Origin: DATAES01 sp963721305
Lineage (GTDB): Bacteria; Actinomycetota; Acidimicrobiia; Acidimicrobiales; JACDCH01
Direction: 5' to 3'
DNA length: 64,000 nucleotides
Assembly (NCBI GenBank): GCA_963721305.1
Contig: CAVRIR010000004.1
Location: forward strand, 62,001-126,000
Shown here: piece after piece, positions 1-9,925 of the stretch
Position numbering within the stretch: the stretch's first letter is position 1
Layout: each line of letters begins with the position of its first letter
Position numbers and translations under genes: made by a program
Notes under the pieces: model-generated
Database searches by the model: none
What the model was told of the DNA's origin: nothing
Seen by the model: only the letters and a program-made list of their open reading frames with translations

Positions 1-393
1 CTCGAGCAGGTGTACGACAACCCGTTCGTCGCCGAGCCCTTGCTGCTCAACCACCAGACGAAGATCTTCTCGACGCGCCCGGACGACGAGCTGCAGACGT
101 ACATGGACGTGTTCGAGCTCGATGACGCCCGCCTCGCGCTCGCGAAGGAGAACATCGCCGAGGTCGACTTCCTCGGCGTGACCGAGCAGTACGGCGACTT
201 CCTCGACGAGCTCGCCGACGGCACCGGATGGCACATCGAGCGAGGGCTGCGGAAGAACGTCACGCCGGCGGACGAGATCCAGCCCGTGAGCGAGTCGTTG
301 CGGCGGCGCATCACCGAGGACAACGCGCTCGACATCGAGCTCTACGAATACGCCAAGCGGCTCATCGAATCACGCCGAGCGTCGCGTTCCTGA
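1..393 (+). CDS. Sulfotransferase family protein, C-terminal part (5' end outside window)
   Basis: The frame is open from base 1 (Leu-Glu-Gln precede the first possible GTG at 10), so the true start lies upstream. Sulfotransferases of this kind move a sulfuryl group from PAPS to a glycan or other hydroxyl acceptor. The visible ~130 residues lack the PAPS-binding P-loop, but the tail VSESLRRRITEDNALDIELY aligns with the tail of the next gene (VSDDLRALIASDNRLDAELY), which still has that loop. The two are therefore paralogs facing each other, with stop codons overlapping by 24 bp. The family assignment rests on this paralogy. Confidence 0.75.
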   Translation, partial: LEQVYDNPFVAEPLLLNHQTKIFSTRPDDELQTYMDVFELDDARLALAKENIAEVDFLGVTEQYGDFLDELADGTGWHIERGLRKNVTPADEIQPVSESLRRRITEDNALDIELYEYAKRLIESRRASRS

Positions 394-1092
394 GTTGGCG
401 CGAGCGAACTCGTAGAGCTCCGCGTCCAGCCGGTTGTCCGACGCGATCAGGGCGCGCAGGTCGTCGGACACGGGCACGGCCTCGGTGCGATTCGCGAATC
501 GTGGCTCACCGAGGTCCCATCCGAAACGGCGTTCGAGGTCCGCGGAGAAGTCCTCGAACTCCGGCTGCATCCCGAACACGTCGATCTTCTCTGTCAGATT
601 GCTCTTGGCGGTGTCGAGTCGACCTTCGTCGAAGTCGACGTGCGCGACCAGCGGGGTCGACGTCATCTCGTCCGCTGTCAGCGACAGCATCTTCACCATG
701 TGGTTGCGGATGATGTCGTCCAACGACCGATCGAGGTAGATCTCCTCGAGCGTCCATCCCCGAAAGCGCTCTTCCGCCTTCTGGCGACGGCGGAGCAACG
801 ACAGCGTCCGCTCGACCGGCTCTCGCAGCACGGTGAACGTCGTGAACGGCGTGTCGAACAATTCGACTGCGCACAATGGGAAGTGACCGGTCACGACGCG
901 AATGGTGTCGCGATGCTGCCGGCACCGATCGACGAGGAAGTCGACATCGGTCGTCGACCGGATGTCCGTCTGGTCCTCCGGCCTCGGGTAGACCGCTTCG
1001 GGACCGAAGTGATCACGGAGCCGTTGGAAGAGCGCGGTGCCGGCGGTCTTCTGCAGATGGACGAAGAAGAACCGTTGCTCGGAATCGCTCAC
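370..1092 (-). CDS. Sulfotransferase family protein
   Basis: 240 aa, complete. The N-terminus holds a PAPS 5'-phosphosulfate-binding loop (FVHLQKTAGTALFQRLRDHF, about residues 9-28). VVTGHFPLCAV and LREPVERTLSLLRRR follow, the latter resembling the 3'-phosphate-binding RxPxxR region, so a cytoplasmic PAPS-dependent sulfotransferase is well supported. The start is a GTG whose last bases form the TGA of the upstream beta-helix/methyltransferase gene (GTGA, 4-bp overlap), implying translational coupling as the last gene of the minus-strand glycan operon. Its 3' end overlaps the opposing paralog by 24 bp. The acceptor is unknown; the context suggests a surface polysaccharide or a sugar precursor. 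Confidence 0.85.
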   Translation of the reverse strand: MSDSEQRFFFVHLQKTAGTALFQRLRDHFGPEAVYPRPEDQTDIRSTTDVDFLVDRCRQHRDTIRVVTGHFPLCAVELFDTPFTTFTVLREPVERTLSLLRRRQKAEERFRGWTLEEIYLDRSLDDIIRNHMVKMLSLTADEMTSTPLVAHVDFDEGRLDTAKSNLTEKIDVFGMQPEFEDFSADLERRFGWDLGEPRFANRTEAVPVSDDLRALIASDNRLDAELYEFARANSGTRRSA

Positions 1093-3107
1093 TGCTTCGT
1101 GGAGCGGAACGTCAACAGCCGCGACGCTTCGGCGCTGGGCGATTCGAACTGGATCGCCTCCGTCTGAAGCCCCATCGCCGCCAGCTTCTCCAAGAGATCT
1201 CGCCCGAAGTCGTTGTACACGATGTGCTGGCTGTTACCCGGCCCGAGGTGGTAGCGGGGCTCGAGTATGTGGACGTCTTCCGGGCCGGAGGTGTCGACAC
1301 GCTCCACCGACTTCGACCGCCACGGCAGCTGCACCGGGATGCTGAAGATGTGCCTCCCGCCCGGGGCCAGCACTCGATGGATCTCGCCGAAACCAACGTC
1401 GGGGTGACGGACATGTTCGAAGATGTCCGACGTCACCACGAGATCGAACGATGCGTCCGGGTACGTCAGCGCCATCATGTCTTCACAGCGAATGCCGTCA
1501 CGCCGGTCGCCCGGCGCGACGTCAGGCCAGTAATCGGACATCTCGTAGCTCGGCAGCCTCGTGAAGTACTTGCGGAACGGGCCGAGCACCCCCGGCTCCC
1601 AGATGCGGAGCTCGCCGAACGACGGCTCGTCGACCAGGTCCTCGAGGCACACCGCACTCTTCTGCGAATACGTGCGTATGAGCGCGTCGGCCTGGCCGCG
1701 ATAGCGCAGCGATGCCTTGCACTTCGAGCAGCGGTAGCCCTCGCGAAGCGACCGGTTCTTGCGGACGAATGTCTGCTCGACGCCGCAGATGTTGCACGTC
1801 CCGTCGAACAAGTCCTCGTCGAGCTCGTCAGCCGGCTGGGTCGCCGTGGACGCGGCCGCCGCTGCCGCCGCCGGTGCCGCGGGAGCGGCTGCCGGTTGCG
1901 CCGACACCGATGCCGCGGGAACGGGTGTCGGAGGTTCCGATGCAGCCGGCGCGGGAGCGGGAGTCGGTTGCGGCGCCGGCCGAGATGGTTTCGGAGCGCT
2001 CGGCGCGAGGCGGCCAGTCGTGCGGTTCACCTTGTTGCGCACGCGGTCCCATGAGCTGCGCGGCGCCTTCGGATCCGAGGACGGAGCCGAGTTGTCGGCA
2101 GCCAGCATGGCGACGTCCGGCTCGATGTCGGTCATCGTCGTGGTCGTGATGTAGCTGATCTTCTGGCGGTCGCGCGCCACCACGAGGTCCGGACTGCCGG
2201 AGATGTGGCAGTCAGCCACGACGCAGTGCACCGCGCCGTATTGCCCTTGGATCATGAGGCCGGCGATGCCGTTCGAGGCCATGTTCGCATCGACGACGAA
2301 CACGTCGTTCGCGTTCGACACGACGACGCCGTACTCGAGGTTGTGTGAGTAGTCGCCTGACAGGAGCACGTGGTCGAGGTCGAACTCGTGACCTCGGCTC
2401 AGAGCGAGACCGCGCAACGAGTTGCGAACGTTGCCCTTCACGACGACTTCGGTGATGGCCGAGAACTTCGAATCGATCATGATGCCGTTGCCCGTGCAAC
2501 CGTCGACGATTGCCTCGATGTACGCGCCCTTACCGCCGTCGAGATGAATGCCCGAGTGGCGAACGTCGAGCCCGGAGTTCGTGACCACGAGCTCGCGGAG
2601 GACGATGTCGTCCGTTGCACTCGTCGACACCCCACTCCATCCGAGCTGGTCGGCAACGAGGTGCCGGACGTCGACGTGCGTGCACCGAGTGAAGTGGAAG
2701 GCGGTCTGGCGAATCGCATGCGCGGTGATCCGCTCGATCGTGATGTCGCGAGACCGTCGGAAGTAGCCGCCGCATGCGAACGTAAGTGACTTCGCGTCAG
2801 CCGGACGGTACTGCGAGCGCATGTTGCCCTCGATGGAGAAGTCCGTCAGCTTGATGCGGTCGTTGCCCTTCTCGGCGTTCTCGTTCGTGAACATGTGGCA
2901 GTTCGCGCCCGGAGCCAGCTCGAGGATCGTCTCTTCCTGTCCGGCACCGGACACGGTCACGTCACTCGGCAGCAGGATCGTCTGCTCGACCCGGTACGTC
3001 CCGGGTGGGAGGTAGACGAGCCCGCCGGCACCGACGGAGTCGATGGCCCGCTGAATCGACTTCGCGGTGGCAGGATCTGCCGTGATCGCACGCCCCCGAG
3101 TGCTCAT
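1089..3107 (-). CDS. Right-handed beta-helix (pectate lyase-like) / zinc-ribbon / SAM methyltransferase fusion
   Basis: 672 aa if started at the ATG at 3107, which overlaps the upstream glycosyltransferase stop (ATGA). Residues ~1-330 are a parallel beta-helix of the pectate-lyase-superfamily type (VYLPPGTYRVEQTILLP near the start, later GIHLDGGKGAYIEAIVDGCT). Residues ~335-425 are a Pro/Ala/Ser linker with an alanine run. A CNIC...CSKC zinc ribbon follows at about 435-470, then a class I methyltransferase: ELRIWEPGVLG as motif I and FDLVVTSDIFEHVRHPD with HRVLAPGGRHIFSIPV as the post-motif region. No signal peptide is visible, so the helix probably binds or edits glycan in the cytoplasm rather than degrading polymer outside. 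Lyase activity is not shown by any residue I can identify. Without the true start this frame runs falsely into the upstream glycosyltransferase. Confidence 0.8.
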   Translation of the reverse strand: MSTRGRAITADPATAKSIQRAIDSVGAGGLVYLPPGTYRVEQTILLPSDVTVSGAGQEETILELAPGANCHMFTNENAEKGNDRIKLTDFSIEGNMRSQYRPADAKSLTFACGGYFRRSRDITIERITAHAIRQTAFHFTRCTHVDVRHLVADQLGWSGVSTSATDDIVLRELVVTNSGLDVRHSGIHLDGGKGAYIEAIVDGCTGNGIMIDSKFSAITEVVVKGNVRNSLRGLALSRGHEFDLDHVLLSGDYSHNLEYGVVVSNANDVFVVDANMASNGIAGLMIQGQYGAVHCVVADCHISGSPDLVVARDRQKISYITTTTMTDIEPDVAMLAADNSAPSSDPKAPRSSWDRVRNKVNRTTGRLAPSAPKPSRPAPQPTPAPAPAASEPPTPVPAASVSAQPAAAPAAPAAAAAAASTATQPADELDEDLFDGTCNICGVEQTFVRKNRSLREGYRCSKCKASLRYRGQADALIRTYSQKSAVCLEDLVDEPSFGELRIWEPGVLGPFRKYFTRLPSYEMSDYWPDVAPGDRRDGIRCEDMMALTYPDASFDLVVTSDIFEHVRHPDVGFGEIHRVLAPGGRHIFSIPVQLPWRSKSVERVDTSGPEDVHILEPRYHLGPGNSQHIVYNDFGRDLLEKLAAMGLQTEAIQFESPSAEASRLLTFRSTKQ

Positions 3108-4325
3108 CGTCGAAGGGTACTCGCAGGCTGCTGACTCGCCCGCTCCGCCCGGCGGCGCTCGACGGCGACGTCGACCAACTCGAGTGTCCGCTCCACGCGG
3201 ATGTTCCACGAGTGCGGGTACAACGAGTCGCGGTCCGGGTTCACCTTGCCGGCGCGCAACGACGCCTCGATGGCCGCGATGAACTCGTTCGTATCGTTCG
3301 CGATCGTGATGAAGTCCGACAGCTGTTCGAGGTTCGCGACCGGCGACGAGACGATCGGAACGCCCAAGCGCGCAGTACACGTATGCCTTGAGTGGGTTCA
3401 TCGACCGTGACATGTCGTTGTCGAGATGCGGGATCAGTGCAACATCGAAGTGGGCGATGATCGCCTGGGCACGCTCGTAGCGCCGGGTACCGATGAACCG
3501 GACGTTGGGCTCGGCTCGAAGGTCGCGCGCGGATCGGTCGATGTGCGTCGAACCGAGGAACACGAAGTTCCAGTCGCGGCGTGCGCGCGCCAGTTCGCGC
3601 AACAGGTCCAGGTCGATGCGCCCGGACAGGTTGCCGGCGTAGCCGATGATCGGACCGTTCAGGCCCCGGAGCTCGGCCGGGCGCGGTGATGCTGCACCTG
3701 GTTCGGGCAGCTCGCACGCGTTCGGTATCACGTGCACCTCGGGCGCGAACTCGAGCATGCTCTCGGCGACCGGCTCGCAGTTGGCCAGCACGACGTCGCT
3801 TCGCGAGAGCACGTCCGCGTAGTTCGCGTTGAGCTGCTCGAATTGCGGCGTACCGGGCTCGTACCACGTGCGATTGTCGTCGACGACATCGGCAACCACG
3901 ATGTCGGGCTGCAGGGCGTCGATGAGCGGCGGGTAGTACGTGGACGTCGGGTAGAACCAGAAGACGAGCGGGCGATCGACGCCGACCCGCTCGCGTTCGA
4001 GCACCGAACGTACGTAGTCGACGTACTGGCTGCGCCGCGGAACCTTCAGACGTCGCGTGAAGCGCCCGCCCGAATAGATGAACGTGCGACTGCGGACGGC
4101 ACCTTGGTCACCGCGATGCGCGACACGGCGAAGCGTCTGCTGCACCACCAGCCGGTTCTGGTCAGACGTGCCGATGCCGGCGCGCGCCGTCAGCACGAGC
4201 GCCTCGGCACTCATCGGCTGGTCGAAGTGGATGATCTTGCCGAACCGACCGGTGCGCTCGAGGTACTTGAGGAACATGTCCTGGCGCCGGCCGTAGATCC
4301 CGGTGTCGTTCTGCTTCCAGAACAT
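3104..4325 (-). CDS. Glycosyltransferase, GT-B fold (second GT domain of a frameshifted chain)
   Basis: The domain reads from YDLVMFWKQNDTGIYGRRQ through DIVVADVVDDNRTW, VVLANCEPVAESMLEFAPEV, GPIIGYAGNLSGRID and NPLKAYVYCALG. At about 3367 the frame breaks and resumes one frame over as VPIVSSPVANLEQLSDFITI, ending at 3104. The break lies in a GGGC tract and needs one base removed. The layout is that of a GT4/GT1-like sugar-nucleotide-dependent transferase acting at the inner membrane face. The ATG at 4325 may not be the real start: in-frame coding-like sequence (RAVPTGSTYDLV) continues upstream to about 4390, where another single-base shift would join it to the preceding glycosyltransferase. 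Confidence 0.75.
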
Positions 4326-6120
4326 GACGAGGTCGTACGTCGATCCCGTCGGGACGGCGCGGCGCGGCGCCGAGATCGCGACCGGCGCGCGCGGTCGACG
4401 CGGTCGACGGCCGGTACAGGTCGCGTGCCACGCCCACGAGTGACGACAGGCTCTCGGCTACGGGCGGCGGATCGTCGAGATGCCTTTCGATCGCGGCCGC
4501 GAGAACGGGCCGCACCGCCTGGTAGCTGTAGGACTCGAGGAACACTTCTCGCGCTGCGCGGGCGCGATCGATCGCCGCGTCGCGATCGGCGAAGAAGTCG
4601 CGCAGCCTTTCGTCCAGGGTGGTGTCGCCGTCGAAGAGCTCGAGCACGTCTTTGTCGATGAGCGGTTGCAGCGGCGGCACCGGCGTCACCAGGCAGGGAA
4701 CGCCCATCGCCATCGCATCGGTCACCTTCGCCGGCATCTGGTAGCGCGACACCGGATGATCGGGCGACTGAAGCGCGACAGTGAGATCGGCGGCCGCGAG
4801 GACCGACGGAAGCTCGCTGAACGCCTGGAACGGAACGGGAACGATCCATCGGTCGAGTGAGCCGACTTGCTTGCGGACATCGTCCAACTCTTTGCTCAGG
4901 TACGCGCCGACCCTGATGCGCGGATCGTTCAACCGGTCGACCGCTTGCAAGCAGCTCGACGATTCCCTTGTGCGCCCGTGGCGTGCCGCCGAACAGGATC
5001 ATGCGGTCGTCGTCGTGCAGCCCGAGACGCCTGCGGGTTGCGGCCCGGTCGACCCGCGCCGGGTCGAACAACGACTCGTCCCGCGCGTGCGGGACGATGA
5101 CGCCGCCGTAGCGCTCCTCGAGCTCGCGGTTCGACACCGTGATCTGATCCACGCCCGCCAGCGCGAACTCGCAGGCACGGGTCCACAGGCGACCGAACGG
5201 CAGCTTCAGGTCGGGATCGTCGTACTTCGCCGCGGAGCTCGTGCGGATCGATCCCGTCGAGCTCGGTGAAGAACGACGGCTCGAAGTCGTCGATGTCCAG
5301 GATCAGCGGACGGTTCCACAGCTCCTTCGCCAGGATGCCGACGCCGAGACCGGGAAAGCGCGGCTTCGAGACGTAGATGGCGTCAGCGTCGATGCGACGC
5401 GCCGACGTCCTCGCATCGTCTCGAAGAACTCGGGGAACTCGGCGCCCGGGTAGCGACGCACCGGGATGTCGGTGTCGCGAATCGGGAGCCACACGTCCGA
5501 GCCGTACCGCTCGAACTGCGCACCCCACAGCTCGACGTCGAACCGGTCGCGCAGCAGATCGGCGAGCAGGTGCGCCCGGCCGAAGGGGTTGTGGCCGACG
5601 TCCCATGCGAGGACAGCGACCTTCGTGCGGTCACCTCGCGCACGCGCCGCTCGACGGTTCGCGCGTAGTTCTTCGGTCGGTGGAGGCTGGTCGGAGCCCT
5701 GCCCCAGTTCCAGGGTCCTGCCAGCGTCTCCTCCCTGTTCCAGCGCAGCGCGCGCGTCGTGGATCTGACCCAGCACGACCTTCATCACGCCGTCGATACC
5801 GCGCGAGCGCCGTCCGCGTGCCCGCTCTCGCACTGCCGACAGGCGAGCCCCGACCCGGATCGCGCCCGACTGGCGCAGCGTGCCCACCCGCTGCGCGGCG
5901 CGGGCCATCGACTCCGCCGCCTGTCGCTCGGCTCGGCGCCGCTCGGCTACCTCCGCATCGAGTCGCCGCTCGTTGGCGCGGGAGATCTCGAGGTCACGGG
6001 TCGTCGAGCTCAGCTGGATCTCGAGCCGCTGGATCGACACCTCGAACTGCTCGCGAACGTCGGCGAGCTCCTTCGTCACGTTGCTGACCGCGGTCTCGAG
6101 CGCTTCGGACCGCGCTTGCG
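4326..6120 (-). CDS. Coiled-coil plus GT4-like glycosyltransferase (frameshifted)
   Basis: Composite read with single-base shifts at about 5405, 5237, 4947 and 4390. It starts with a heptad-rich segment (ALETAVSNVTKELADVREQF and EISRANERRLDAEVAERRRA), followed by a GT-B transferase: KVAVLAWDVGHNPFGRAHLL, then DADAIYVSKPRFPGLGVGIL, RPLILDIDDFEPSFF, VDQITVSNRELEERYGGVIV, MILFGGTPRAHKGIVELL and MPAKVTDAMAMGVPCLVTPV, the nucleotide-sugar-binding region of GT4 enzymes. Each junction restores an uninterrupted family-like sequence, and no motif contains a nonsense change. No usable start lies between this and the sulfotransferase domain upstream, so both probably belong to one polypeptide. The sugar donor cannot be told from sequence. 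Confidence 0.7.
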
Positions 6121-6950
6121 CGTCCGCGTGGCGCGTGCCTCGCCGGCCTCGAAGGTGCGCAAGGTGGCCGTCGCACCGGACGAGACGCCGCTGAACTCGT
6201 CGGGCTGGGGGGTGCGCTCGTCGTCGCCCGCGTGCGCGAGTGCAGCCTGCATCGCGTTCAGGTATCCCTCGCGATCCGGCGCTTGTCGTCGTTGGCGGCG
6301 CAGATCCTGCTCGACGAAGGCCAGGACCTCACGCTCGGTCGGCTTGCGCAGACCCTGCACCCCGAGCCCTTCCAGCTGGTCGACCAACCCCTTCACCGTC
6401 TCGACGGGATCGCGCACCAGCTCGCCGTACGAGACGATCACGCTCGGCTCTGCTGCCAGCGGCGGCGAACGCGCTGACGGTGTACGTCTCCCACAATGCC
6501 AGCCCGACTTCGATCGGCAGGTCGTTGCGAACGGCGAGTGACTGCGCGATCTCGAGCGGCTCGCGGGTCACGTGCACGATCACCGGTGCCTCGAGGACCG
6601 GACGCAGGATCGGGAGCAGCAGGCAGAGCCTCGGCTCCTTCATCACCCATGGACGGTGGGCGTCGAGGTGGAAGACGATTCGCCGGAACTCCTCGATCCG
6701 TTCGGCGCGCACGTCGTCGGGGATGTTGTCCGCAGAGAAGTCCGCGACGCTGCCACCAGTCGTAGCCACCGCCGTGCAGCAGGCCGTCGCAGACCGCTCG
6801 CACGTCGCGGCGCTCCCAGAAACCCTTCGGGTTCTCCTCGTTCGGATCGGTCGCCATCCCCTCCGGCCCGAAGTAGGCGCCGGCGAGGTTCAGCAGCCGG
6901 GTGACGCTCGACGTGCCGGACCGGTGCATGCCCAGCACGATGAGTTGCAT
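6076..6950 (-). CDS. Sulfotransferase domain (MHRSGTS type), frameshifted
   Basis: It starts at ATG 6950 with LIVLGMHRSGTSSVTRLLNL, the classic PAPS P-loop of bacterial sulfotransferases found in multidomain glycan-modifying proteins. It continues to GLLHGGGYDWW, shifts frame at about 6745 into SVADFSADNIPDDVRAERIE, then HRPWVMKEPRLCLLLPIL and PVIVHVTREPLEIAQSLAVR (3'-phosphate-binding region). A second shift at about 6455 leads into PSVIVSYGELVRDPVETVKG. A third near 6120 would carry the chain into the coiled coil of the next domain instead of the stop at 6076. Read through, 6950-3104 is about 1,280 codons: sulfotransferase, coiled coil, GT, GT. The role is probably sulfation of the glycan made by the attached transferases. 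Confidence 0.75.
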
Positions 6951-6960
6951 GACCGCGAGA

Positions 6961-7799
6961 TTACCGACGCTCGGTCACGGCCCGTGAGGGCCAGTGAGAG
7001 GGGGACGAACCGACCAGAACTCCCGGAACTTCGCAATTTCCTGGGGCGCATAGAAGTGGGTGACGAGTCGCGACGAGTACGCCCGGTCGAGCACCTCGGC
7101 AGACGGCCGTAGCGCGGCGACGAACGCGTCGTACACCTCGCCGTAGTCCTTGTCGGACCCCACGTTCTTGCGGGGCACGTCGATCGGCTCGTTGCGCTGC
7201 AGCAGCTCGGCCAGCGCCTGCGGCGCCACGGCGAGCCCCTCGCAGCGAAGGAGCAGCAGCTCCACCGACGGTGTCCTGATGATCTGGTACCCCCGCTCGC
7301 GATCGAACGGCGAGGTCGTAGACGTCGATGCCGAGCGTGGGCTCGAGGTGCGATTCGAACCAGCCGAGCGGCAGTCGCTCGAGGCGGTCGCCGAACCGAT
7401 CGAGCAGGGGGCCGACGTCGGTCGTCTCGTCGAGATAGCCATGGCGAACGCCGGGCTGGAAGAACGCCGACACGCTCTGGGCGATCGGGTCCCTGACCAA
7501 CGACACCACCCGCCAGGGCGCGCCCGGACCGCGCGGGCGATCGAGGACGCACTGGGCGTCCCAGATGCGCCAGGGCCGGCCCGCCCAGCGGTACTGATCC
7601 TCCTCGTCCTCGAGGAACGCGCGGTCGAGATCGTGCACCTGGAAGACCGGTCCGACCTCGGCGTCGCGCAGGCCGGCGGCGACGCCGGTCGTGCCCGTCT
7701 TCGCCATCGCGAACACGACGACGGGTGCGCCGCGTTGTCGCCGCTTCGTTACGCGGTATCGCGTCTTTGCGAGCTCGTAGCGCGAGCCGAGCGACTAGA

Positions 7800-7810
<11 letters not shown>
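6961..7810 (-). CDS. Sulfotransferase-like capsular polysaccharide protein (NKWYS/CPS-like), frameshifted
   Basis: The start ATG at 7810 lies inside the end of the upstream ABC ATPase gene (11-bp overlap). After about 12 codons a shift near 7770 leads to YELAKTRYRVTKRRQRGAPV and VVVFAMAKTGTTGVAAGL, a PAPS-loop-like KTGTT motif. APWRVVSLVRDPIAQSVSAF and a second shift near 7305 into FDRERGYQIIRTPSVELLLL follow, ending at 6961. The KTGTT plus LVRDPIA pattern fits the putative capsular polysaccharide synthesis family related to sulfotransferases (PF10364-like, from memory). It sits between the exporter ATPase and the sulfotransferase-GT chain, so a glycan-modifying role is likely. The exact reaction is unproven. 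Confidence 0.65.
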
Positions 7811-8583
<773 letters not shown>

Positions 8584-8600
<17 letters not shown>

Positions 8601-9925
8601 AGGTCCGCTCGTATCGCAGGAAGAAGTACCAGGCGCCGACGGTCACCAGCACTGCGGCCCAGAGGATGGAGACCAGGATCTGGCCGCTGGTCGGCGTCTG
8701 GCCGCTGATGATGCCTTGGTAGGCGGAGAACAGCGGGAACAGCGGATTCCAGATCAGCAGGCTCTTGATGTTCGGCGGCAGCGTCGAGACCGGGTACACG
8801 ACCGGCGTGGCGAACGTGAGGACCCGAGGATGTAGTTCAGGAGGTTCGACATGTCCTTGAAGAACACGGTCAACGTCGAGAAGATCAGCGCGAAGCCGAG
8901 GTTCATGACGGCCTGGATCACGATGAGCAGAGGCAACATCAACAGCGCTGAGGTGACGGGCGCGCGCAGTGCGAGATGGATCACTGCGTAGATGGCGAGC
9001 GCGGGCCACGTCTCGAGCAGTCCCTTGTACACCTCGGTGACGGGGAGGATCGCTCGTGGGAACACGCTGTTCAGGACGAGGCCTTTGTGCCGGAGGATCG
9101 ACCTGCCCCCGTCCGCGATCGAGATGCGCGTGAAGTTGAAGAAGAACACGCTGCTGATGATCACGGTGATGTACGACGTCGAGCTGCCGCCGCCCGTTCC
9201 ACCGCGGATGACGACGAAGAGGAAGTAGTAGATCGCGGCCTGGAACACGGGTCGGCGAGCGACCACAGCTCACCGAGGAGCGTGCTCGACTGCGACCCGC
9301 GGATCTCGGCGTTCGCCAGCTCGGTGATGAACGTCCGTCGATCGAGGACACGCTGGACGTACTCGCTGAGCTTCGGCAGCGTGGACGAGTTCGGCTCGAA
9401 GACCTGGACGACGTCGCTGTACTCGCGCTTGCCGCCCGCCGGCCGTTCCTGGATGGTCATTCGGACGACGTCGGACACGGCTTCGGCGCCGCCGACCTCG
9501 ACGTTCGGAAGACTTGCTCGTTCGTACGACCGGATCATGCGGGCTACGGACTCGTTCATGTTGAAGAGCCGCCGCTGCGCCACGCGCCCACTGCGCAGCT
9601 GCACCTGTGCTTCGCGGAGCCCGAGCAGCGGTTCGTTCTTGTTGCGCTGCGCCTCGGTGTTGATGTCTCGCGACAGGGCGTTGATCTCACGGACGCTCAG
9701 CTCGAGCGATTCCGCCGCATCCTCGTCACTGACATCCTTGCCCGCCACGGTCGACCGAGCGACGAACGACAGCAACGCCCGGTTGATCTCTTCGGTTTCG
9801 TCGAAGAACTGCTCGATCGATTCCTTCGTCCACGGAATCACCGATGCGCGTGCCACGAGTCGTGCGACGTACTGCATGACGTCGACGACGAACTCGTCCG
9901 GCACCGGGACCATCACGTACTCCAT
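8584..9925 (-). CDS. ABC-2 polysaccharide export permease with ~200-residue N-terminal extension (frameshifted)
   Basis: ATG 9925 overlaps the end of the SPFH gene by 13 bp. Residues ~1-200 are a soluble, helical, charged domain (for example DAAESLELSVREINALSRDI) that I do not recognise. They run without a stop into LDRRTFITELANAEIRGSQS and LLGELWSLADP, the normal N-terminus of an ABC-2 permease. A single missing C near 9250 leads to VFQAAIYYFLFVVIRGG and six or so membrane segments. A second missing base near 8820 leads to RVLTFATPVVYPVSTLPPNI and LRYERTFALHV. The C-terminal half matches Wzm/TagG-type exporters, so the product should move an undecaprenyl- or lipid-linked glycan outward. The extension is far outside the usual ~260-residue family length. 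Confidence 0.8.

Noticed and set aside
1089..4325. Single 1,078-residue glycosyltransferase/pectate-lyase/methyltransferase fusion
   Set aside because: The middle (Arg-rich, no motifs) is a wrong-frame stretch between the GT break at ~3367 and the true ATG at 3107; the GT continues in another frame to a stop that overlaps that ATG.
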